Below, in pieces: positions 57,222-64,000 of a DNA stretch of 64,000 nucleotides. Numbering within the stretch: position 1 is the stretch's first letter; each line of letters opens with the position of its first letter. The DNA is taken from the NCBI RefSeq assembly GCF_002214385.1, contig NZ_CP014855.1, forward strand, positions 1,178,001 to 1,242,000, read 5' to 3'. The notes below the pieces were generated by a model. That model searched no databases, was not told where the DNA came from, and worked only from the letters and a program-made list of their open reading frames with translations. The translations under genes and the position numbers were made by a program. This stretch comes from Thermococcus gorgonarius (GTDB taxonomy: Archaea; Methanobacteriota_B; Thermococci; Thermococcales; Thermococcaceae).

Positions 57222-58154
57222 TCACGGGTCATCCCCGCCTTCGCAGGATACGGATACATTGAGACCGTTGCTGACGATTCCATAACCCTTGATCTCCGCC
57301 CCATTGTTCAGGGGGTAATCCCCACACGATGTGAACTCCTGCTGGTTACCGTTGTTGACCCTCGTGAATATCATCACGTCTATGTGCTCGCTACCACCGG
57401 CGGGAACCGTAACGTTCCACTCCATTTTGGTTGCGGGCATGGAGTAGCCATGGCCACCACCGTTAGCGGGGCTGAAGCTGTAGCTTCCGCTGCTGGCGCT
57501 CGTTTCTGCCAGGCTCACGTTGAACTCCGCTGGAATAGTGTCCGCTATGGTGAGGTCAAGGTCTTCGCCTGCTGGATTCGTCACCTCGATCCGGAACGTC
57601 CACCTCTGGAAGGTCTTCATGGGTATGTCGCTGGTGTTCCCCGAGAGAAGGGTCTTATTGATGGTGGGATCGCCAACAACCACGATCTTTATGGGACACG
57701 TGGATATTGATGCGCCTCCTCCATCCCACACAGCTCCCATGCTCACGGGGACCACATACTCCCCGGGGGCTACGTTGCCCGCTATAACATACCCCTGAAA
57801 CGTGTGTTCCTCACCGGACACCAGCGTTACCGGATTGCCGTCGTCGGTCTCTATGGACACATCCAGTCCTCCGGGCAGACCCGAATAGTCCGGGTAAAGC
57901 GTTATGCTCACAGGTTCATCCTCGAGCAGGTTGTTAGTTACATTAAGGGCGTCAAAGTACAGGTAGGAATTCGCCCTTAAGGTCACGACGGCGGCGTAGC
58001 CACCATCACACGTGAATCCCAGGTATTCCTTATCGTGGGGCACTACGGTAACGGCCACTTCCCTCGTGGAGCTGTAGCTCCTGAAGTTGCCGCTCGAACC
58101 AACCACGAGCAGGGTTCCCAGAACCAGCGCAATAAAAATAAAAGTCATCCTCAT
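57222..58154 (-). CDS. Secreted protein, relative of DUF1102 fibre subunits
   Basis: The 310-residue chain starts with a hydrophobic signal (MTFIFIALVLGTLLVVGSSG) ending in NFRSYSSTRE, the same NFR-Y-x-R motif found in the two DUF1102 proteins of this operon. The rest is beta-rich with a possible Ig-like part (VTNPAGEDLDLTIADTIPAEF) and several cysteines. ATG 58154 follows GGAGATGAT and lies two bases from the peptidase gene. Possibly a cap, base or crosslinking subunit. Confidence 0.75.
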   Translation of the reverse strand: MRMTFIFIALVLGTLLVVGSSGNFRSYSSTREVAVTVVPHDKEYLGFTCDGGYAAVVTLRANSYLYFDALNVTNNLLEDEPVSITLYPDYSGLPGGLDVSIETDDGNPVTLVSGEEHTFQGYVIAGNVAPGEYVVPVSMGAVWDGGGASISTCPIKIVVVGDPTINKTLLSGNTSDIPMKTFQRWTFRIEVTNPAGEDLDLTIADTIPAEFNVSLAETSASSGSYSFSPANGGGHGYSMPATKMEWNVTVPAGGSEHIDVMIFTRVNNGNQQEFTSCGDYPLNNGAEIKGYGIVSNGLNVSVSCEGGDDP

Positions 58155-58155
58155 A

Positions 58156-59232
58156 TCAATCATCTCCTGCCAGTTTGCTTAGGAGGCTTCTCCTCCCGAT
58201 TCTGATTCTCAAGATGTCCTCTCTGCTTATCTCAGCGAGATAGGAGAAGGCCAGCAGCACAGCGGTCAGCTCCAGGGCGTAAGCCAGGAGAGGGAGGTAG
58301 GGGTTTAGGGCATAGAGGAACCCAATCACTGTCTCGGGCAGTATCGCGGGATAGGTTCTCACATAAATTTCCTCTCGGTAGATCCTCGTATCCTCTGGAA
58401 CCGAGACCTTCACGCCCAAGACGTGGGAATCTCTCCCACCAACTGTGAACTCGTTCTCCTCCAGGAGCTTGATCCTGTCTCCCTTAGGCTCGACAAAGTA
58501 ATGGAAGGGGTAGAGGGCGTTGTTTTCCACGCTCAGATTCTTCTCAAAGGTGCTCCCGGGAAGGTACCAGCCCTCCCTCTGGCCTCCAGCGAGGGTTGAC
58601 GAGTAGGTGAACGCCAGAGTCCCCCACGATGCAACTGTGATGAAGAGGAAACCAGCCACTATTGAAACCGCTATCAAAGCGTAGACAGTACTTGCCCTGA
58701 TCTTCAGGTATCTCCTTCCTTTTCCCTTCTTATGTCTCTTTTTTCCTCCCCCCGAGCCCGAGAAGGTTATAAAGACGCCGAGAAGCAGAATGAGAGCTAT
58801 GGCATAGACGTTGGTAAGCCTGCCCCTAACTGATTCTATAAACGAGCCCCCTCCCCTTATGACGAGCGGATGCCCAAAAAGCGTCACCACTTTTCCTATC
58901 ACGTCGGCCTTTTTGACTATGGGGTAACCTCCATCCTGCTGATCCGTGGCGACGTTGTTGTCACCTTTGGTTATGTAGCCGGCTTCTGTAACGGCGAATA
59001 TTCTATGGACGGTCCAGCCGTCCCGTCTGTGAAAGACAATAATATCACCGACTTCCCCGCCCTTTGAGAGCGGGTTAATGAAGAACAGATCCCCCTTGTT
59101 TATCGTTGGGGTCATGCTCTCGGAATAAGCGTAGGATAAAAAAATGGGTCTGTCAAGGAGGAAACCAACGACTGAGGCAATCAAGATAACCACAATCACA
59201 GCTGTTATAATGCCTTCTATCAGTTTCCTCAT
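58156..59232 (-). CDS. Signal peptidase I (S26B type) with extra C-terminal membrane domain
   Basis: The peptidase part (residues 1-170) has Ser in YSESMTPT, His in TVHRIFAV and Asp in GDNN, the Ser-His-Asp pattern of archaeal/ER-type and SipW-type signal peptidases. After it come a basic stretch (GGGKKRHKKGKGRRYLK) and a second part of about 190 residues with two or three further membrane helices. The enzyme at 358 residues is thus twice the usual size. ATG 59232 has GGGATG upstream. Its place among DUF1102 genes fits a dedicated processing enzyme like SipW for TasA. Confidence 0.88.
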   Translation of the reverse strand: MRKLIEGIITAVIVVILIASVVGFLLDRPIFLSYAYSESMTPTINKGDLFFINPLSKGGEVGDIIVFHRRDGWTVHRIFAVTEAGYITKGDNNVATDQQDGGYPIVKKADVIGKVVTLFGHPLVIRGGGSFIESVRGRLTNVYAIALILLLGVFITFSGSGGGKKRHKKGKGRRYLKIRASTVYALIAVSIVAGFLFITVASWGTLAFTYSSTLAGGQREGWYLPGSTFEKNLSVENNALYPFHYFVEPKGDRIKLLEENEFTVGGRDSHVLGVKVSVPEDTRIYREEIYVRTYPAILPETVIGFLYALNPYLPLLAYALELTAVLLAFSYLAEISREDILRIRIGRRSLLSKLAGDD

Positions 59233-59286
59233 CCTCAACATCCCTTTAAAGATTAACAAAGTGGGGGCAAAGGCCCCGGAAAGAAA

Positions 59287-59817
59287 TCACGGTGCACATT
59301 CACCTGCGTGTGCCTCAAAGCTCATCTGGAACTGATCCATGCCGAGGGCGGCGTCGGTGTTGTCAAAGATCATGCCAACGGGTATGGGGTTACCGTGCTC
59401 AACTGTGAACTCTATGTTGTCGGCAGGTCCCGCTATAGGGTTGGTGTAGTTGCCCGCGAAGATGAGGACGTTGTCGTGGTAGGTCTTTATCTTAACACAG
59501 ATCGGGTAGTCGGTCTGGTTGTTCTCCCAGAGCTCGTTGCTTACCTGGAACATCTCCTCAAAGACGTAGGTGGTGTTCGGGCTCATGCCGTTTCCGCCGT
59601 TGTGGTTCGGGTTCCACTGGCTTATGTCCACGTAGAGCTTTCCAGCGTCGTAGGTTACGTAGGGCTGCAAGGCGGTCAAATCAATAAGCTCGTTGTCGTC
59701 TGAGACAACCTGGAATGATGCAGACCTATCTGCGGCATAGTACCTGAAGTTGGCACCGGCACCGACTGCCAGGAGCATTCCAATCATAAGGAAGGCCAGT
59801 CCAAATAGTTTATTCAT
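59287..59817 (-). CDS. DUF1102-like secreted fibre subunit
   Basis: The 176-residue protein has a signal peptide ending GAGA and then NFRYYAADRS, the start of the mature chain. The rest is a beta-sandwich-like domain (SDDNELIDLTALQPYVTY, SPNTTYVFEEMFQVSN). This is the TasA/camelysin-like pattern found in archaeal bundling pili proteins. The gene lies beside a paralogue and a signal peptidase. Confidence 0.82.
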   Translation of the reverse strand: MNKLFGLAFLMIGMLLAVGAGANFRYYAADRSASFQVVSDDNELIDLTALQPYVTYDAGKLYVDISQWNPNHNGGNGMSPNTTYVFEEMFQVSNELWENNQTDYPICVKIKTYHDNVLIFAGNYTNPIAGPADNIEFTVEHGNPIPVGMIFDNTDAALGMDQFQMSFEAHAGECAP

Positions 59818-59831
59818 CTTTCATTCCTCCT

Positions 59832-60437
59832 TCACTGGCTCTCTGGCTGTCCGCACTTGCCAACGAGTTCTGCTGGCTCGGTGCCGAGTCTGTAGGCTTC
59901 AATATGTATTACCGCGTTGTTGATCGTGCCTGGTGCGTCGTTTCCAACGGTGAAGTCCATGCCAACGCTAACTGCGTCGCCGTTGTTTACAACGAAGCAC
60001 ACGTCGTTCTTCGCCATGTCGCTCGCGTAAACCGTCTGACCGGTTGCACTGTCGTGTATGTCCATGTCAGCTCCGTAGAACTGAATAACTGAGTTGTCGC
60101 TGGTTATCCTGACGACTATGCTCATGTTTTCCTCCCACAGGTCGTTGCTCACGTTGAATACCTCGTCAAAGTTGTACTCTGAGTTCGGGCTGAGGCCGTT
60201 TCCGTATCCTGGCCAGTTCGGGTTTTCCGGGCTGATGTCAACCACGAGAACGCCGCCATCGTTTATGTACGCGTAGGGCTGCACTGGAGTCAGGTCGATG
60301 AGCTCGTTGTCATCGCTGACTATCTCCCAATGCACGCTCCTGTCCGCGTTGTAGTCCCTGAAGTTGGCTCCTGCCCCTAAAACGAGGCCAAAGGCCACCA
60401 ACAGGCCAAAAATTCCCAAAGCAATATTCTTTCTCAA
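59832..60437 (-). CDS. DUF1102-like secreted fibre subunit
   Basis: The 201-residue protein is a paralogue of the next gene. It has a signal peptide, then NFRDYNADRS, and the shared motifs SDDNELIDLTPVQPYAYI and LSPNSEYNFDEVFNVSN. The start is TTG 60437 with GGAGGCG upstream; that site lies in a perfect hairpin (60445-60460). It heads the five-gene operon and may be the main fibre subunit. Confidence 0.82.
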   Translation of the reverse strand: MRKNIALGIFGLLVAFGLVLGAGANFRDYNADRSVHWEIVSDDNELIDLTPVQPYAYINDGGVLVVDISPENPNWPGYGNGLSPNSEYNFDEVFNVSNDLWEENMSIVVRITSDNSVIQFYGADMDIHDSATGQTVYASDMAKNDVCFVVNNGDAVSVGMDFTVGNDAPGTINNAVIHIEAYRLGTEPAELVGKCGQPESQ

Positions 60438-60444
60438 TTTTTTC

Positions 60445-60460
60445 GCCTCCGTTTGGAGGC
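60445..60460 (-). promoter_or_regulatory. mRNA hairpin that hides the ribosome binding site
   Basis: On the transcript, GCCTCC AAAC GGAGGC forms a perfect six-pair stem with a four-base loop. The 3' arm GGAGGC is the ribosome site of the DUF1102 gene, whose TTG lies about seven bases on. Folding would block initiation, so this could be a heat- or protein-controlled translational switch. Only the sequence symmetry is seen. Confidence 0.5.
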
Positions 60461-60626
60461 ATCATGGAACAGGCCACGGTTGTGAGTGCTGGGTCTTCAA
60501 GAGACCTGCTTAAATTCCGCGGCACTCATTTGCCACATCAACTGCACCATATAGATGCCCCTTGGCGGGCAACCATTACGGTCGCGCCACAGTTGGTTGG
60601 ACCCCGGGATATATATGAAGTTGGGG

Positions 60627-60642
60627 GTTACCCGGGGGTAAC
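60627..60642. repeat. Perfect inverted repeat before the fibre operon
   Basis: GTTACCC and GGGTAAC with two bases between form a perfect 16-base dyad just after the end of the upstream regulator gene. It may be an operator for that regulator, or part of its transcript end. A TATA-like ATTTAAG near 60512 on the minus strand is the probable promoter of the fibre operon. Confidence 0.4.
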
Positions 60643-60648
60643 GCCACG

Positions 60649-61149
60649 TTACTCGCCATTACCATCAGGTTTTTTAGGTCTTTCCTTATCCACAGGCCTC
60701 AGAACCCGGTAGGTTTTTTCATGCTGAACCACTGCAACCAAGAAGTAAGTAAGTGAAGCAAACAGGAGTAGAAAGTTGCCGAACCAAAGGGCAGTAAGGG
60801 CAAAGATAAAGGAGATGCCCGCGTAGAAGGTACTCCAGCTTATGTCGTTTCTCCCAACAACTTCCATGTAGAGGGTGACGTTGTCGGGAACCCGGAGGAG
60901 CGTTATCACTCCGCGCTCGAAGGTCAAAACGCCTTCACGCTCAAGTTTGGGTATGTGGGTCTGCATGAGGCTCACGTAGACGCTCTTCCTGTGCTTCCTG
61001 TCGGTGTTTCCCTCTTTCTCCGCGATGTATTCGACTACCTCCCTCAGCTCGGCCCTGCCGTTCCTCATCTGAAGGAACTTAATAAGAAGCATCCTCCTCT
61101 CGTTTCCAAGGATCACGTTGGAGGGTGCGTTGCTGATCAACTCGCTCAC
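60649..61149 (-). CDS. Membrane-bound winged-helix regulator
   Basis: The 166-residue protein begins with a winged helix (ERRMLLIKFLQMRNGRAELREVVEYIAEKE and YVSLMQTHIPKLEREGVLTFERG), typical of archaeal DUF7344-like regulators. Two transmembrane helices follow (FYAGISFIFALTALWF and FLLLFASLTYFLVAVV). It sits upstream of the fibre operon on the same strand and overlaps the preceding winged-helix gene by four bases. It is a likely regulator of fibre production. Confidence 0.8.
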   Translation of the reverse strand: MSELISNAPSNVILGNERRMLLIKFLQMRNGRAELREVVEYIAEKEGNTDRKHRKSVYVSLMQTHIPKLEREGVLTFERGVITLLRVPDNVTLYMEVVGRNDISWSTFYAGISFIFALTALWFGNFLLLFASLTYFLVAVVQHEKTYRVLRPVDKERPKKPDGNGE

Positions 61150-61367
61150 CTCAACCGGTAATGCTTTCTTCTGTTGTATCTTCCGCCGTTGTAGAAGGTC
61201 TCGACCACACCGTTCAAGACGAGCTTTCTGAGAACCCTCTCGACCTTCTGCCTGGTGCAGTCAATGCCCATCTCGTTCAGAAACCTTGTGATAAACGCAA
61301 CACTAAGAGGCCCCCTTCTCTGGAGAAGGAGCCTGATCTCACGCTCAAGGTCTACCGTTCCATTCAT
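61146..61367 (-). CDS. Small winged-helix protein
   Basis: A 73-residue protein that is a single winged helix (GPLSVAFITRFLNEMGIDCT, VERVLRKLVLNGVVETFYNG). It overlaps the membrane-bound regulator by four bases, so both come from one transcript. It probably binds DNA near the fibre operon. Confidence 0.75.
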   Translation of the reverse strand: MNGTVDLEREIRLLLQRRGPLSVAFITRFLNEMGIDCTRQKVERVLRKLVLNGVVETFYNGGRYNRRKHYRLR

Positions 61368-61777
61368 AATTTCTCACCGCCTATATTCACTCTCAGTCTG
61401 ATTAAAGCGCCAGAATCTTAACAAGACAAGTTACTAAAATTCCACCTAACTCTACTAGGAGGTTCTCCTTAAAAGGCTTCCTAAAAAGTTCGATTTCACG
61501 GCTTTTTGTGCCGAAATAAGATTTCTCAGAGGATTTTTTGGAGAAAAACCCAAAGCTTGAGAGCTCTTCAAAGAATAAGGAGTGCCTTCAAAATTTGCCG
61601 ACAGGACTGAAGAGCACGGCTAAACCGACTTTGAAAAGGCCAGAGATAACGCAAGAAACCAGCAACATTCTGAACGTGATCTAGGGGTCAGCGGAAAAAC
61701 CAGGGGAATACCCAAGGGCACAAGTTATGATGAAAGGTAGAACACGGGGTTCGAAATTCGTCTGGAGCCCAGTTGGA
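61368..61777. other. Gap without genes, 410 bases
   Basis: No convincing gene or ribosome site is seen on either strand. The left part is AT-rich and may hold the promoter of the winged-helix pair. Near 61745-61756 GGGGTTCGAA repeats the T-loop core of the neighbouring tRNA-Gln, but in the opposite direction. It could be a tRNA fragment or chance, since TTCGAA is itself palindromic. Confidence 0.4.
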
Positions 61778-61853
61778 TGGTAGCCCCGCGGGGATTCGAA
61801 CCCCGGTCGCGGGATCCAGAGTCCCGCATGCTTGGCCGCTACACCACGGGGCT
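61778..61853 (-). tRNA. tRNA-Gln (anticodon CTG)
   Basis: The minus strand folds as a cloverleaf. The acceptor AGCCCCG pairs with CGGGGCT and discriminator A and CCA are encoded. The anticodon stem CGGGA/TCCCG has the loop CTCTGGA, anticodon CTG, for CAG codons. The T arm has GGTTCGAAT. No intron is seen. Confidence 0.95.
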
Positions 61854-61938
61854 GTACCCGTTGATTAGGTGTCGGGTTGCCTTTATAAATTTTATCCTGC
61901 GGAAAGGCATTTATACCTCCGATTACCAACATGCTCTG

Positions 61939-62211
61939 ATGAAGGATATGGACTTCGCCCTTTTCATGGAGAGGTACGGCTACAGGTTGCTTATGCTGAT
62001 AACGGTCTCTGTTATACTGGGTATAGTCCTGGCACCGTTCATCATGACGTTCTGGGCCTTCAGCAGCGATGGCTTGGCGGTTGCAGTTTCGGCGGTTATA
62101 GTCCTTGGCATAGGTGTACTCCTCATGTCGATCCCGAAGTTCTGGGACTTCGCCGACAAAATGCGCCACACCCATATTTTGGAGGACTGGAACGAGAAAG
62201 ATGGTGGTTAA
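61939..62211 (+). CDS. Small membrane protein, 90 residues
   Basis: Two transmembrane helices (LLMLITVSVILGIVLAPFIM and GLAVAVSAVIVLGIGVLLM) follow a short soluble start. A TTTATA at 61911-61916 lies about 26 bases from ATG 61939, so the mRNA is likely leaderless; no ribosome site is present. The function is unknown. The frame extends back through the tRNA, but that part is not coding. Confidence 0.7.
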   Translation: MKDMDFALFMERYGYRLLMLITVSVILGIVLAPFIMTFWAFSSDGLAVAVSAVIVLGIGVLLMSIPKFWDFADKMRHTHILEDWNEKDGG

Positions 62212-62427
62212 GAAAGTTGGCAAGCCTGATGAGTTTTAACCCACGATCAGGGCCAACTGGAGCTTAGACCAGTAAAAACATGCGGATTTTGATAAAACTT
62301 CTGCCCGGCAAAAGTTTTTGATGGCAGTTTACTCCATGGAGCGCTCAACGGAAGCTGGAAAATTAAGCATGGAACCCTTAAGAGCTGGAACTAGATAGTG
62401 TTCTTTCAAGGCTTCAGAAACAGGTTG

Positions 62428-62505
62428 TGGTGCGGTGGCCGGGATTTGAACCCGGGTCACCGGCTTGGAAGGCCGGTGTCCTAGACCAGGCTAGACTACC
62501 ACCGC
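62428..62505 (-). tRNA. tRNA-Gly (anticodon TCC)
   Basis: The acceptor GCGGTGG pairs with CCACCGC, and discriminator A and CCA follow. The anticodon stem CCGGC/GCCGG has loop CTTCCAA, giving TCC for GGA codons. The T arm has GGTTCAAAT. It lies 10 bases from tRNA-Phe on the same strand, so the two are likely cut from one transcript. Confidence 0.95.
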
Positions 62506-62515
62506 ATTACAAAAG

Positions 62516-62592
62516 TGGTGGGGCGAGGGGGATTTGAACCCCCGACACCCGGATCTTCAGTCCGGCGCTCTCCCAGGCTGAGCTACCGCCCC
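62516..62592 (-). tRNA. tRNA-Phe (anticodon GAA)
   Basis: The acceptor GGGGCGG pairs with TCGCCCC (one G-T pair), and discriminator A and CCA are encoded. The anticodon stem CCGGA/TCCGG has loop CTGAAGA, anticodon GAA, with G37, the base that Twy1 modifies after methylation. It is upstream of tRNA-Gly. Confidence 0.96.
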
Positions 62593-62656
62593 ACGCCCAA
62601 AGATAAAAGGCCAGAGTGGATTTATAAATCTTGCGGTGGGTTACCAGAGAAGGACA

Positions 62657-63372
62657 TCAAATCTTAGGCTCGACCGCGTAGACAGTCCTGTCCTCTCCTA
62701 TACCCTCAATGAGCCCGCGGTGTCTCCTCACGCAGCTCTCGCACTCGCCGCAGTGTATCGGCTTTCCGTCCTCAGTGAAGCCCCTCGGCATGTAGCAGGA
62801 GTTGGAGTACTCGTACTTGGCGTTTAACTCTTTCAAAAGCTTCGCTATCCCCTTCTTGTCGAGGTTGATGAGCGGGGCAACGACCTTGACCTCGCTTAGC
62901 GTTCCATATTTCAACATCTCGTTCATTCTCTCCACGAACTCAGGAGTGTTGTCCGGGAAAGTTGCTCCTTCCTCTGCGTTGAAGCCGACTATTATATCCC
63001 CACCGCCGAGGGCATCCAAAAGCGACGCCGCGACCGATATTAGCACAACGTTTCTCGCTGGAACCCAGACGCTCTTGGCAGTTTCCTGAGCAACACTCAT
63101 GTTTTCAAGCTCCTGAGCGGTAACTTTAGGCGTCTCCCCGCCTACAAGGGTCGTTCCGCGGAGCTTCGAGAACTCCTCAAGGAAGTCAAGCCTGATTATT
63201 TTCAGCGGGACGTTCAATTCTTTCGAAAAGAACTCCGCCACCCTGTTCGTCACTTTCTCCTCGTTGCTGCCGTAGTTGACGGTGAGCATTATTACCTCGT
63301 CGTAATTCCTCTTCGCCCAGTAGAGGCAGGCCGTTGAGTCCAGCCCGCCGGAGAACAGAACAACGGCGCGCT

Positions 63373-63376
<4 letters not shown>
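62657..63376 (-). CDS. queC: 7-cyano-7-deazaguanine synthase
   Basis: QueC turns 7-carboxy-7-deazaguanine into preQ0, the precursor of archaeosine at tRNA position 15. The PP-loop SGGLDST lies at 9-15 and the zinc site uses Cys in SCYMPRG and [11 protein letters not shown]. It has 239 residues. The ATG overlaps the PIN-toxin stop (ATGA), so its translation is coupled to the toxin-antitoxin pair upstream. Confidence 0.97.

Positions 63377-64000
<624 letters not shown>

Noticed and set aside
61727-61775. Second possible C/D box RNA (ATGATGA at 61727)
   Set aside because: No CTGA box at the right distance and no internal boxes.
61777-61938. Upstream extension of the small membrane protein through the tRNA-Gln gene
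   Set aside because: It would read through a tRNA; a TATA box 26 bases before ATG 61939 gives a better start.

Overview
The window looks like chromosome from a hyperthermophilic euryarchaeon of the order Thermococcales, most likely a Thermococcus. The signs are a split GMP synthase, an Rpo7-Spt4-dephospho-CoA kinase-S24e-S27ae operon, a close homologue of Tk-subtilisin, tRNA-wyosine (Twy1) and archaeosine (QueC) genes, GGTG-type ribosome binding sites, TATA boxes of the TTTATA/TTTAAA type, and tRNA genes that encode their CCA ends. Most genes are GC-rich. AT-rich islands mark accessory DNA (1-1.5 kb, 3.1-4.8 kb, and the two target-recognition parts of hsdS).

Region 1, 1-10.9 kb, is a defence island. 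It holds two AT-rich orphan genes, a tandem AbrB-fold regulator, and a type I restriction-modification locus: hsdM, an unrecognised 564-residue gene, hsdS, a small membrane protein, a HEPN/nucleotidyltransferase toxin-antitoxin pair, hsdR and a YgjP-type metalloprotease. hsdM/hsdS and hsdR appear to be driven by separate promoters. The second promoter, in front of HEPN-MNT-hsdR, is flanked by repeated GTTAATCC(A/G)TTAAC sites.

Region 2, 10.9-19.5 kb, is mostly core metabolism: an MBL-fold hydrolase, two TauE/SafE permeases, an M42 peptidase, a 2-hydroxyacid dehydrogenase, pdxS/pdxT and twy1. Region 3, 19.6-28.7 kb, is a tightly coupled operon with a tubulin/FtsZ-like GTPase, a two-helix membrane protein, six successive secreted or anchored proteins with pilin-like N termini, and a polytopic membrane protein. 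No secretion ATPase is present.

Region 4, 28.7-43.4 kb, mixes guanine-nucleotide genes (guaAa, guaAb, guaB) with decayed de novo purine genes (remnants of purP, purM and purC) and a VapBC-like pair lodged between the two GMP synthase subunits. Inside it is an archaeosortase-centred surface locus (33.2-40.8 kb): a PTPS-related membrane protein, a secreted protein with a VPEFP tail, an archaeosortase, a family 2 glycosyltransferase, and two membrane-anchored regulators with extracytoplasmic domains and cytoplasmic winged helices. Both large membrane glycan genes carry a one-base frameshift.

Region 5, 43.5-56.1 kb, is housekeeping: a zinc-ribbon protein, a PP-loop/ferredoxin fusion, stomatin/NfeD, thymidine kinase, a biotin-dependent carboxylase/decarboxylase subunit, a HemK-like methylase, a flavin reductase, subtilisin, and the Rpo7/Spt4/ribosomal operon with pyrophosphatase. 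Region 6, 56.2-61.4 kb, is an apparent TasA/SipW-like fibre operon: two DUF1102 paralogues, a signal peptidase I with an extra domain, a larger secreted relative, a DUF5305-like protein and two winged-helix regulators upstream. The end holds three tRNAs (Gln, Gly, Phe), queC, and a PIN/AbrB toxin-antitoxin pair that runs off the window.
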